Of a stretch of DNA of 64,000 nucleotides, positions 47,706 to 55,661 are shown one piece after another. The notes below the pieces were generated by a model that worked only from the letters and a program-made list of their open reading frames with translations, was not told where the DNA came from and did no database searches. Source of the stretch: Deferribacteres bacterium (lineage in GTDB: Bacteria > Zhuqueibacterota > Zhuqueibacteria > Zhuqueibacterales > Geothermadaptataceae); contig JACKDF010000006.1 in assembly GCA_020633655.1 (NCBI GenBank), positions 372,001 to 436,000 of the forward strand, in the 5' to 3' direction. Position 1 is the stretch's first letter. Each line of letters begins with the position of its first letter. The position numbers and the translations under genes were made by a program.

Positions 47706-48878
47706 TTATTTTAATCCTTCAATTCTTAAAACAGCAGATGTAGCAAATTCTGGTAATAAAGGAACTAATTCATACCTAAATTCGAATTGAGAGTAATCAT
47801 TATTTGTAACTGAAAAATAACAACAAATTTCTTTATTTAATTTCATGTATTCACCAGTTTCAATATTAAAAACTAATGATCCATTGTACTGCGATGACCT
47901 GACATTGGATAAATAAAATTGATTCCCAGGCAAGAAATATCCTTCTTTTTCAAAACTGTATGAAAAGCCTTTAAATGCTGAATATCCATATTTCCCGCTT
48001 ATTAATAGTTTTGTAGTATCCTTCGAAGTTAAATAATATCCCCCCTGAATGATTCTGTCATTTATTGTAACAATTAAAGATTTAGTGTCATAACTATATC
48101 CTTGAAACTGTTCAATTTTGTAATTAATAAAAATACTATCTGGTGAAATACTTATTTTTCTATGTTTGGGTAGAAATTTCTCAATAGTACTGTTATTAGA
48201 ACTCACTTTTTTTAAGCCTAAGTTTCCTTCTTCTGTTGCGTATTCATAATAAATTGAAGATGGTGAATTTGACGTATAGAAATTGAAAGAAATCCGTTCA
48301 TTGCAATTGAATATTGGTTGGATTTTTCCAGATTGTAGCTCATATCTGTATATTGAATTCTTTGTTAAATCGTTTGTGTCAGGAGGCTCTTGATATAAAT
48401 CATCTTTAATAAAAATAAAACTATTTGAATTATGATCCCATTGAAATTCCCCGCCCCAGAATTTCCCTGATTGCCTGTTGTTACTTCCAGTTTTTCTATT
48501 AAAAATGGAAAAATCTTTATTAGAAAACTTCTGTAATAAATTCCCACTATAATCGACAATCTGAATATCCAATCCTGTATTAATTATGATGTACTCTGAA
48601 TTTGGTGAAACATATGCATTCCTTATTTCTCCACTCCAGATTGGATTATATTTATTGGTTAAATTACCAGTTCGTGAGTAAAAAAGATTCGTCTCTTCTG
48701 AAAAGAAAATAGGCTTTGTTGTAGATATAGAAAACTTGGTAGGATTAAAATTATACAATATTGGATTTTCATTTTTATGCGCTTGAAATAAAAAGAAGTA
48801 TACAAAAAGAAAAAGTAAACTAATTACCACAATTAAAATTATTAGTATTTTGTAGATTAATTTTATTTTTTTACTCAT
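47706..48878 (-). CDS. Cassette 1: unknown membrane-anchored protein
   Basis: 390 residues. A single N-terminal TM (~9-32) anchors a large extracytoplasmic domain, strand-rich with repeated short patterns (SPNSEYIIINTG, SPDSIFINYK, GSLVFNIETGEY) that suggest a beta-propeller of WD40/TolB-like type. I do not recognise the family. Its composition is much more AT-rich than gltD next door, fitting acquisition by cassette capture. attC1 follows directly. Confidence 0.7.
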   Translation of the reverse strand: MSKKIKLIYKILIILIVVISLLFLFVYFFLFQAHKNENPILYNFNPTKFSISTTKPIFFSEETNLFYSRTGNLTNKYNPIWSGEIRNAYVSPNSEYIIINTGLDIQIVDYSGNLLQKFSNKDFSIFNRKTGSNNRQSGKFWGGEFQWDHNSNSFIFIKDDLYQEPPDTNDLTKNSIYRYELQSGKIQPIFNCNERISFNFYTSNSPSSIYYEYATEEGNLGLKKVSSNNSTIEKFLPKHRKISISPDSIFINYKIEQFQGYSYDTKSLIVTINDRIIQGGYYLTSKDTTKLLISGKYGYSAFKGFSYSFEKEGYFLPGNQFYLSNVRSSQYNGSLVFNIETGEYMKLNKEICCYFSVTNNDYSQFEFRYELVPLLPEFATSAVLRIEGLK

Positions 48879-48900
48879 GTGTAAACTTATTTATGATGTG

Positions 48901-49013
48901 CCTGCTAAACGCCTGCGATAACTTGCCAAAAGAAAAGCGGCCAACGAAAAAGTTGTAAAGTCAAATTCATGCTCCCGCGGTTTTGGTCAAGTTAATTGCG
49001 TTGTTATAAGTTT
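48901..49013 (-). other. attC2, cassette recombination site
   Basis: On the minus strand it starts AAACTTATAACAACGCAATT and ends CGCAGGCGTTTAGC. The arms AACTTGACCAAAA and TTTTGGCAAGTT pair with small extra-helical bases. The downstream gene's stop codon is immediately before it. The outer box matches the first 11 bases of cassette 2 by complement. Confidence 0.8.
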
Positions 49014-49901
49014 TTATTGGTTGAACAAATTTCCTTGATCATAGTTTTGCATTGGAATAATATTAAGAACCTTCACGATCGAATATTTTGAGTTTACTAC
49101 TTCATTGTTTGTTCCATAAGAAATTTCTTCTCTTAAAATTACCCGCAAGGAATCTCCAGGGTTTATAGAGAAGTCTCTTTTTTGAAATTTTACCAACCAA
49201 TCTTCGTGTAAGATTTTAACATCAATTAAATGTCCTGAATATTTAAAAACCCATTTGGAGTATCCTAAGTAATCAGGTTTCTTAACTTTTAAAATTCTTT
49301 CACTTTCAGATACAATTGTTTCTTTGGTTATAAGTTCTAAAACAATTTGGTCTGTTATTTTTAAGTTCTTGTTATAATTAGAAGTACCTTCGGGACTTAC
49401 TAAAATTGCCTTATCTTCTTCAACTAAATTATTAAGCGATTTTGTAATATTATTTATATCAAGTAAAAGAAAATTCGTACCAATTAAAGCATAGGATGGG
49501 AATTGTAGAACTCCGGTATTCTCTGCCAAAGCTTTAATATCATTGTCTAATTGAATGATTTTATTCTGATTTTCTATTTCATCATTTTCGTTGCACCAGT
49601 CAATTATTTTATGTTTGGCCTTAAATAAAAAATGACCAATAAGTTTTTTAGCATCAAAACTTTTTATCGCTTCATCAGGAATGTGCTCAATTACGGTTCT
49701 AAGTTTTGCTTTTATTGAACCTGCTTGTATGTCTTGTAATACTAAAGAAGTTACAACCTTTGTGCTTATTGAATTTGCTAAGTGTTGGTCAATTTCCTGT
49801 GTAGATTCAATAAGCCCAGTCATTGTTTTAAATACTCGAGCTGGATCTCCTGTTCCTTTTTCGAAATCAATAGTTATTTCAAAAAAATCTTCTTCTGGCA
49901 T
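49014..49901 (-). CDS. Cassette 2, second gene: unknown protein
   Basis: A 295-residue soluble protein with no signal peptide or TM. N-terminal patterns include FEITIDFEKGTGDPARVFKT and a helical segment; the C-terminal half has strands with VFKYSGHLIDVKILHEDWL and a small beta-barrel-like end (GDSLRVILREEISYG). I do not recognise a family. It starts three bases after the stop of the preceding gene, with AAAGGA as ribosome site, so the two are a coupled pair in one cassette. AT-rich. Confidence 0.7.
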   Translation of the reverse strand: MPEEDFFEITIDFEKGTGDPARVFKTMTGLIESTQEIDQHLANSISTKVVTSLVLQDIQAGSIKAKLRTVIEHIPDEAIKSFDAKKLIGHFLFKAKHKIIDWCNENDEIENQNKIIQLDNDIKALAENTGVLQFPSYALIGTNFLLLDINNITKSLNNLVEEDKAILVSPEGTSNYNKNLKITDQIVLELITKETIVSESERILKVKKPDYLGYSKWVFKYSGHLIDVKILHEDWLVKFQKRDFSINPGDSLRVILREEISYGTNNEVVNSKYSIVKVLNIIPMQNYDQGNLFNQ

Positions 49902-49904
49902 TCA

Positions 49905-50318
49905 TTAATCCTTTAAAGAATTGAATTGCTGAATAAATTCTTGAATTGAATTAAAAGGTTTATTTTTACTTAAATATGATCCAGTTGCAGGTTTATAATC
50001 ACCATCTGCTGCTAAGGGCCAAACATTTTTTATATAATAATTAACATCATCACTTGATAATAAATATCCAGTATATGGCTTTTGGAATAATAAAACTGAA
50101 ATCCAATTTGTAACAGAAGAATTTAATTTTGATACCACATTAGCTGTGATACCCCATTTAAATGGTAATTCTGACCTGGATTTAATGTAAATGAGAGTTG
50201 AAAATTCCTTTATGGAAAAAACATTTCTAGAAATATTGGACCTTGAATAACTGATACCATTTTGAACGAGTAAATCAAGAAATCCAGAAGTGAGCTGATT
50301 TCCCTTTGATAAATTCAT
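49905..50318 (-). CDS. Cassette 2, first gene: unknown protein
   Basis: A 137-residue soluble protein with a ribosome site (AAAGG) upstream. It has alternating strand and helix patterns (FSTLIYIKSRSELPFKWGI, then WISVLLFQKPYTGYLLSS). A nuclease-like fold is conceivable from the strand order, but no catalytic motif can be assigned. It is coupled to the 295-residue protein and belongs to the same cassette. Confidence 0.65.
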   Translation of the reverse strand: MNLSKGNQLTSGFLDLLVQNGISYSRSNISRNVFSIKEFSTLIYIKSRSELPFKWGITANVVSKLNSSVTNWISVLLFQKPYTGYLLSSDDVNYYIKNVWPLAADGDYKPATGSYLSKNKPFNSIQEFIQQFNSLKD

Positions 50319-50335
50319 ATAAATACCTTTTTTAG

Positions 50336-50446
50336 AAACTTATAACGGCCAGTATAAGGTGCGCTTGGTAAAACTTAAAACAACCATTGCACTTTCCGAA
50401 TCATCCTCGCACTATATTGCGTCACCTTAATACGTTTGTTATAAGC
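50336..50446 (-). other. attC3, cassette recombination site
   Basis: On the minus strand it starts GCTTATAACAAACGTATTAA, contains AAGGTGACGC and ends GCGCACCTTATACTGGCC followed by GTTATAAG. The arms ATTAAGGTG and CACCTTATAC are the same subfamily as attC1. The 9-base outer box matches the cassette-3 start by complement. Confidence 0.82.
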
Positions 50447-50463
50447 GTTTTAGAAATATGGTT

Positions 50464-50736
50464 TTATTTTTTCAAATGAAAATATTCAATGATTTTTCTT
50501 ATAGCTGATTTAATTTTTCTTATATCCTTAGTGATAGAATCTTTTTCGAATTGACTGGTGAAAGTTTTAATTGTTTTTATGTCTTTTTTTATAGAGTCTT
50601 TTTCGAATTGGCTGACCTTACTTTTTAATTCAACAATCAGACTTGACATTTGAATATTGATATCCTCTGTCTGTGAAGAATTTCTCCATACATCCTTTAG
50701 CTCTTTCCATATATCATTTAATTCTTGTTCTAACAT
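50464..50736 (-). CDS. Cassette 3, second gene: small coiled-coil protein
   Basis: A 90-residue charged, helical protein. It opens MLEQELNDIWKELKDVW and contains a 20-residue tandem duplication around SQFEKDSIKKDIKTIK and SQFEKDSITKDIRKIK. It overlaps nothing but starts 5 bases after the sigma-factor stop, with GAGG as ribosome site. In FCB genomes an ECF factor is often followed by a small anti-sigma-like protein beginning with a similar DIWKEL-type helix; such a role is inferred. Unlike many of those it has no TM. Confidence 0.65.
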   Translation of the reverse strand: MLEQELNDIWKELKDVWRNSSQTEDINIQMSSLIVELKSKVSQFEKDSIKKDIKTIKTFTSQFEKDSITKDIRKIKSAIRKIIEYFHLKK

Positions 50737-50741
50737 TTTAG

Positions 50742-51272
50742 TTACCTCAATATTCTTAATTTATGAGTTATACACTTTAATAATGTCTTTCTTATCCGTT
50801 TCATTTTAACAGCTATATGATTCTCTGTTAATCCCATAATTGTAGCAATCTCCTTATAAAGCAACTCCTCCAAATAAAGGATAACAATAGATTTATCTAT
50901 TTCATTCAGAGTAGAGATACACATTTGAAGTGCTTGATATTTTTCTTTCTGAATATTATCCGTTGTATTTTCTGATAGAGCAAAATGTATCGATTCTAAT
51001 CTGACTGTATTGTTGTTGCTCTTTTCAAGTTTCATTTTTGAACTATAACAAACGTTTAGTGAGACTTTATAAATCCAGGTGCTTATCTTGGATTTACCCT
51101 TGAAAGTAGATAATGATCTCCAAACTTGAATTACTACTTCTTGGAAAAGGTCTTGGGGCTCCACCGGAAGAACTGCATAGATCTTGCATATTCTGTAAAT
51201 TTTATCTTTATTCTCTTCAATTATCTGAATAAAACTTTGCTCTAGTTGATTTTGCATATGATTATTTATCAT
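50742..51272 (-). CDS. Cassette 3, first gene: ECF sigma factor
   Basis: 176 residues as drawn; the ATG six codons in (51257) is a possible start because the GGAG site is directly against the first ATG. Region 2 is ~15-85 with LPVEPQDLFQEVVIQVWRSL and FKGKSKISTWIYKVSLNVC. Region 4 is ~115-170 with LNEIDKSIVILYLEELLYKE then IATIMGLTENHIAVKMKRIR. A sigma factor carried on an integron cassette is unusual, since cassettes normally carry resistance, toxin or metabolic genes. Its neighbour in the cassette may control it. Confidence 0.85.
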   Translation of the reverse strand: MINNHMQNQLEQSFIQIIEENKDKIYRICKIYAVLPVEPQDLFQEVVIQVWRSLSTFKGKSKISTWIYKVSLNVCYSSKMKLEKSNNNTVRLESIHFALSENTTDNIQKEKYQALQMCISTLNEIDKSIVILYLEELLYKEIATIMGLTENHIAVKMKRIRKTLLKCITHKLRILR

Positions 51273-51385
51273 CTCCTATTACTACTGTATTAGTAACAAG
51301 AATCTCTGAAATATGACAAGAAATATTTATTATTTATTAAGAATTAACACGACGATAAATATGCAACTGAATCAATTTTTATTGA

Positions 51386-51518
51386 GCTTATAACGTTTTG
51401 GCTAACTTGCCGCAGGATTGAGGGCACAAACTTCAATAAACCAAAAAACTTGATGCGGGCTTCAAAACTTGAAAAACCGCACAGCCCCTGCGGTCAAGTT
51501 GAGCCAATGGTTATGTGG
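51386..51518 (-). other. attC4, cassette recombination site
   Basis: On the minus strand it starts CCACATAACCATTGGCTCAA, includes CTTGACCGCAGG, and ends CCTGCGGCAAGTTAGCC followed by AAAACGTTATAAGC. The arms AACTTGACCGCAGG and CCTGCGGCAAGTT pair with extra-helical bases. It is the same subfamily as attC2. Its outer box CCACATAAC is complementary to the bases after the attI-like site at 58785-58793. Confidence 0.83.
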
Positions 51519-51535
51519 CAATTCATATTCAATAG

Positions 51536-53443
51536 TTAAATTTTACTTGCAAATTCATAAAATATTATACCCCATCTCATAGATGGAATACCATATTCAA
51601 CACCATTACGAATGATTACGAGATTCTTCTGTGGACTGACATAAATGTATTGCCCCTTGTTGCCTAAAGCAAAGAAATCGTTGAGGCCATTTACTCTTTT
51701 AAGCCCCCACCAAAAATATCTATAATACCCGCCAACAGAATTAAAGAAATCTCCATCGGGATAATAAGAACTTTCTTCGTTTCCAGGTTGAGTGGCTTCA
51801 TTTATCCACTGTGATGAAATTATTTGTCTTCCTTGCCAAATTCCTTTTTTTAGAAAAAGTTGACCAAACTTTGCGAAATCAATCGCACGCGCATTCAGTC
51901 CACTTTCCATTTTTTCAAATCCCTTGTCTTTACTATCCAAACTCCAGGATGCGGAGTATTCCATTCCAATAGGCTTCCAAATTTTATCTTCCAGATATTT
52001 GGAAACCGTTTTTCCAGTTGTTCTTTCCAGTATTATTCCCACCAATAATGGATTGTAATTGTTGTATAGAAAATGATTGCCAGGTTTTTCCATAATTTCT
52101 GCTTCTTCAAGGGCTGCTCTTTTTAAATCCGGATGATAATATGTAATCACATCATCATCCCCGGATGATTCTTCATAACGAAGTCCGGAAGACATTTTAA
52201 GCAAATCTTTAATTTTAATTTCACGAAAAGCCGGGTCACGTGTTAACAATTCAGGAATGTATTTTGTAATAGGATCATTAACACTTTTGATATAACCTTC
52301 TTCAATTGCCTTTCCAACTAAGGTAGAAACAAAAGACTTTGCAACAGAAAAAGAAGTTGCAATTGATTCCCTGTTGTGACCATTAAAATATTTCTCATAC
52401 CGAATGGTGTCATTTTGGATGATAATAAAGGACGTCGTCTGTGTATGTAATAAAAATGCATCTAAATTTTTGATTTGCTTATTCCCAAAATAATTTATTC
52501 CTGCAAATTTGCTTTCGACCCAGTTTTCCTGAATACGGTTGGGAAACCGGAAAGTATTATTTGAATGATTGATATCTCTCTTTGGAAACAACAAATAATC
52601 GATAACAGATGCATCACCCCAGGCATGAATTCTGCCATCAAGAGTTTTTGTGTCATAATTTTTACTTAACCGCTCCTTGGAATGATAACCGGCTTTTTCG
52701 TCTATTACAGGCAATTGAATTTTATTCTTCTTCTCTTGAATATCAGAAAATTGAATTTTTTGAAATTGGCTTAAATGTGGAACATCATTGCGCTGAAACT
52801 CAGGGTAATCAACTTCTTCACTTTTTCGACTAATGAAACGAGCAACTTTAAATCCCATGATTGCATTTTTACGGTCAAAATGATACGGTAAAGAACTAAA
52901 GGGAATCGCCAGTTCTACAGAATAGCCGTCATCTGTTTTTTTTCCAGCACTCATCCAAGTTTCTGAAAAATTCAGCCCTGGATGCCCATCCATGTTAAGG
53001 GTTCCGTCTATTTGGTTGCCAAAGGGATTCACCATGAAGAAATAGGCCATCAGTTCATCGTTAAATATATCGAGAGCAATTGCAACCCAATCATCTCGGG
53101 CTATAAGTTCATTATCCTTAACATAATTGTGCATCATAATCTTTGCAGGTTCACTATCATAGCAATGAATACCAATGTAGATATGATTTTTATTGTAAGT
53201 TAGATAAACTTCTGTTTTTTCCGATGGTTCTGAACCGGCATCAGGATTCCACTCTTTAAAATCAGTGAACCGTTCAGCGTATTTCCAGGCTGAATCCGAG
53301 AGATCACCGTCGATAACTGGATAATTTGCTTTTAATATTGGAATTTTAACTATTTTATTTTCCCGGGCTTGGCAAGAAGTGGAAGCAAGCAGAACAAAAA
53401 GAAGAATTATATGTCTCACCTCTATTTTGATACTATTATTCAT
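51536..53443 (-). CDS. CBM9-like domain fused to a class C beta-lactamase-like hydrolase
   Basis: 635 residues. A signal peptide (to ~25; the C at the end of LLASTSC suggests a lipoprotein) is followed by a carbohydrate-binding-like CBM9/DOMON domain (~32-235, IDGDLSDSAWKYAERF, DDWVAIALDIFND, YSVELAIPFSSL). A serine hydrolase of the beta-lactamase/penicillin-binding-protein class C type follows (~290-635) with the S-x-x-K motif SVAK, the Y-x-N motif in LYNNYNP, and a GKG-like KGQYIY region. It is probably a peptidase or esterase of cell-surface or imported material. The stop is 16 bases before attC4. Confidence 0.8.
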   Translation of the reverse strand: MNNSIKIEVRHIILLFVLLASTSCQARENKIVKIPILKANYPVIDGDLSDSAWKYAERFTDFKEWNPDAGSEPSEKTEVYLTYNKNHIYIGIHCYDSEPAKIMMHNYVKDNELIARDDWVAIALDIFNDELMAYFFMVNPFGNQIDGTLNMDGHPGLNFSETWMSAGKKTDDGYSVELAIPFSSLPYHFDRKNAIMGFKVARFISRKSEEVDYPEFQRNDVPHLSQFQKIQFSDIQEKKNKIQLPVIDEKAGYHSKERLSKNYDTKTLDGRIHAWGDASVIDYLLFPKRDINHSNNTFRFPNRIQENWVESKFAGINYFGNKQIKNLDAFLLHTQTTSFIIIQNDTIRYEKYFNGHNRESIATSFSVAKSFVSTLVGKAIEEGYIKSVNDPITKYIPELLTRDPAFREIKIKDLLKMSSGLRYEESSGDDDVITYYHPDLKRAALEEAEIMEKPGNHFLYNNYNPLLVGIILERTTGKTVSKYLEDKIWKPIGMEYSASWSLDSKDKGFEKMESGLNARAIDFAKFGQLFLKKGIWQGRQIISSQWINEATQPGNEESSYYPDGDFFNSVGGYYRYFWWGLKRVNGLNDFFALGNKGQYIYVSPQKNLVIIRNGVEYGIPSMRWGIIFYEFASKI

Positions 53444-53569
53444 GATTATATCCCTTGTTAATTGAGATGATATTGAATAATTCTATTCAAATCTGTCTAA
53501 CCTTTTTAATAATCCTATACCTAACCTGCCAGAACCGTTAAAAATTTGTTTATCGAAAATTTCCAAATA

Positions 53570-54346
53570 TCACGATACCCCTAACGCCAAAATACGATTT
53601 AAAATCACACAGAGAGCCGTAATAAGTATCAGGTTTCCGTTAAATTTCGACTCGAGGGGCGAGGTTTTGTTCACATTCGTTTCAGTATGAAGAATTTTCC
53701 CATACGCAGTCAAGTTAACATACGGACTTGTAACCGGATAAATTAGGCTTAAAGCAGCAACAACCGGTAGAGCAAGTACGGCATTTATCAAACTGCCTGT
53801 TATTATGGGATACATCAACAGAGCTCTTATATATCTTCCCTTCAGAGGTTTTTCAGAATTTTGCGGAATAAAATTCGCAAAATACTTTCCAATTTTAAGA
53901 ACAAAGAGTATCAGAAAAACGATTCCGAACAGGGCTATCATCAATTGTATAAAGTCGGATAAAGTAAGAAGTTCGGCGACCCGACCCGTATCACCGATAT
54001 TTGTAAAAGGTGTAAGCATCAAATAGCCAAAAAAGTTGACAGCGCCTAAAAGGCTCAGCCAAAGAAAAAGCAAATGTTTTGCATCGTTGCCACCCTTTTT
54101 AGTGACAAACAAACCAAACACGAATGCCTGAACCATACTTGTTACCGGGCCTGCCAGCGCTGAAATCACAACTATTAGAGTGCTTAGATTCTTATCGGAA
54201 ACCTGCACGTAATTATGATGTAACGCGGGATGAGCGCCCAGTAAATAATAGCTGATAAAATGACCCGACTCGTGCAAGATAGTCGTGATAGCAAAAGCGG
54301 AAACAAAGGCAAACAGCGAATTTGCGAAAATGTATTTCTGGTTCAT
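53570..54346 (-). CDS. M50-like membrane protein with HExxH
   Basis: About 258 residues from the ATG at 54346. About six hydrophobic helices are visible. The first contains HESGH (~25), an HExxH zinc motif of site-2-protease-like or membrane metallopeptidase type; the GH after it makes SGHFISYY. A second Asp motif typical of M50 is not obvious. It probably acts in the inner membrane, but proteolysis is unproven. It lies in the run of codirectional genes next to the integrase. Confidence 0.6.
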   Translation of the reverse strand: MNQKYIFANSLFAFVSAFAITTILHESGHFISYYLLGAHPALHHNYVQVSDKNLSTLIVVISALAGPVTSMVQAFVFGLFVTKKGGNDAKHLLFLWLSLLGAVNFFGYLMLTPFTNIGDTGRVAELLTLSDFIQLMIALFGIVFLILFVLKIGKYFANFIPQNSEKPLKGRYIRALLMYPIITGSLINAVLALPVVAALSLIYPVTSPYVNLTAYGKILHTETNVNKTSPLESKFNGNLILITALCVILNRILALGVS

Positions 54347-54402
54347 CACTTATTTACCCATATTTATAAAAATTAATGAAACTGACTGAGACTGCTTTCT
54401 CT

Positions 54403-55632
54403 TTACGGCTTTAAACCTGTTCTCCATATACTGGCGGTCAATTCGGTGGCTGTTTTATTTCTTCGGGTAAAAAGAATCCCGGAAGTAGAAGCTGCATCAT
54501 AGGCGCTGGCTCCTGAACCTAAAGCATTGGCATCCGAGGCGGTAATTATGGCTTTAATTTTCAGTGAACCATTTTTGTAACGGGCAAGTTCAGGATTTTC
54601 AAGCGATTCTATTTCAACAATTTTACATCCTTTATGATTAAATTCTTTTTGTGAACTCACGTAATCATCCGGCGAAGAGATCAATAAAAGTTCGCCATTT
54701 GCACCTGTTGCAATATCTGTTTGGGATAACCGTTCCCCACCCAATTCAGTTGCCGCAGCATCATCCACCAGTTTTCCATTATATGACCATTGCCAGCTAT
54801 TCGGGTCTCCGGAGGGAGTGGTAGAGTAAACATAAACATTATTCAAGGGCATATAGGGATCAACACCACGATAAACAAACGCCACCAAAATCAGATAAAG
54901 TTTATCATTCTGATAATACAATGAAGGTTCGTTCCAAAAAAAGGCTTCCGATGCCAAATCCGCAGGCATCAGAGGCTGAGCGTTCCAGTTGGCATGGGTG
55001 TACGATGTGCCCACTTTTCCTACAGGCGCGACGGTTAGTTCTTCCGGCGAAGATGCTTTTAGAACAGAAATATGAAATGAATCAAACGGTCTGGCAGCAA
55101 AACCGCCGGTTTCGGGAATGAAATAATTCAACCGCGCGGCATACCAGGTAACCGATCCGTTTTCTTCCACAGGTAATAAATTGGCGGTCTCATGGTCTAA
55201 AAACCCTTGCTGGGTTCCATTGCCCGGATTTACCATCGCCGTTTTTTCCCACAGTGTTTTCATAAAAACAAAACTGTTACCGCCATCGGTTGATTTTGCA
55301 AGATGAATATCCACCGAAGGCACAGGTGTGTTTCCGCTAAATTTATAATGTGGCCAGGAATAGGCTAACCACAAGTCTCCCGAAACCGGGTCTTTCCTGA
55401 TGGTAGGATCCGCAAACCCGCTAAAAGGACTGGGGTCGCCGTTGGGAAACCGGTAATACGCATCGCCCTGGATGCTTAACTCCGCGCAATTCGGATTTCC
55501 GGGAACGCAGTCTATCGTCAGCGGATCGAATTTATCATCTGAAGGTGGATTGGTTGCCGAGTCTTTCGAGCAGCCGTTCAATATTGTCATCATAAAAAGG
55601 ACATGTGCCATGATTAAAAATTTTGCCATCAT
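54403..55632 (-). CDS. Exported sialidase-like propeller protein
   Basis: 409 residues. A signal peptide with a lipobox (ILNGC) should give a lipoprotein. The rest has Asp-box-like and propeller strands (DGGNSFVFMKTLWEK, SVTWYAARLNYFIPETGG, DKLYLILVAFVYRGVD, NGELLLISSPDD). Repeats with SxDGGxxF resemble BNR/sialidase-type beta-propellers; catalytic residues are not identifiable. Ribosome site AAAGGG. A glycan-binding or glycan-cleaving role is inferred. Confidence 0.6.
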   Translation of the reverse strand: MMAKFLIMAHVLFMMTILNGCSKDSATNPPSDDKFDPLTIDCVPGNPNCAELSIQGDAYYRFPNGDPSPFSGFADPTIRKDPVSGDLWLAYSWPHYKFSGNTPVPSVDIHLAKSTDGGNSFVFMKTLWEKTAMVNPGNGTQQGFLDHETANLLPVEENGSVTWYAARLNYFIPETGGFAARPFDSFHISVLKASSPEELTVAPVGKVGTSYTHANWNAQPLMPADLASEAFFWNEPSLYYQNDKLYLILVAFVYRGVDPYMPLNNVYVYSTTPSGDPNSWQWSYNGKLVDDAAATELGGERLSQTDIATGANGELLLISSPDDYVSSQKEFNHKGCKIVEIESLENPELARYKNGSLKIKAIITASDANALGSGASAYDAASTSGILFTRRNKTATELTASIWRTGLKP

Positions 55633-55661
55633 TCTTTCCCTTTCTTTACATCAAAATTCTT

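Noticed and set aside
53444..53569. Possible attC between the M50-like and CBM9-beta-lactamase genes
   Set aside because: GGCGTTAG occurs on the minus strand at the end of the M50-like gene, but no paired arms follow, so no site is called.
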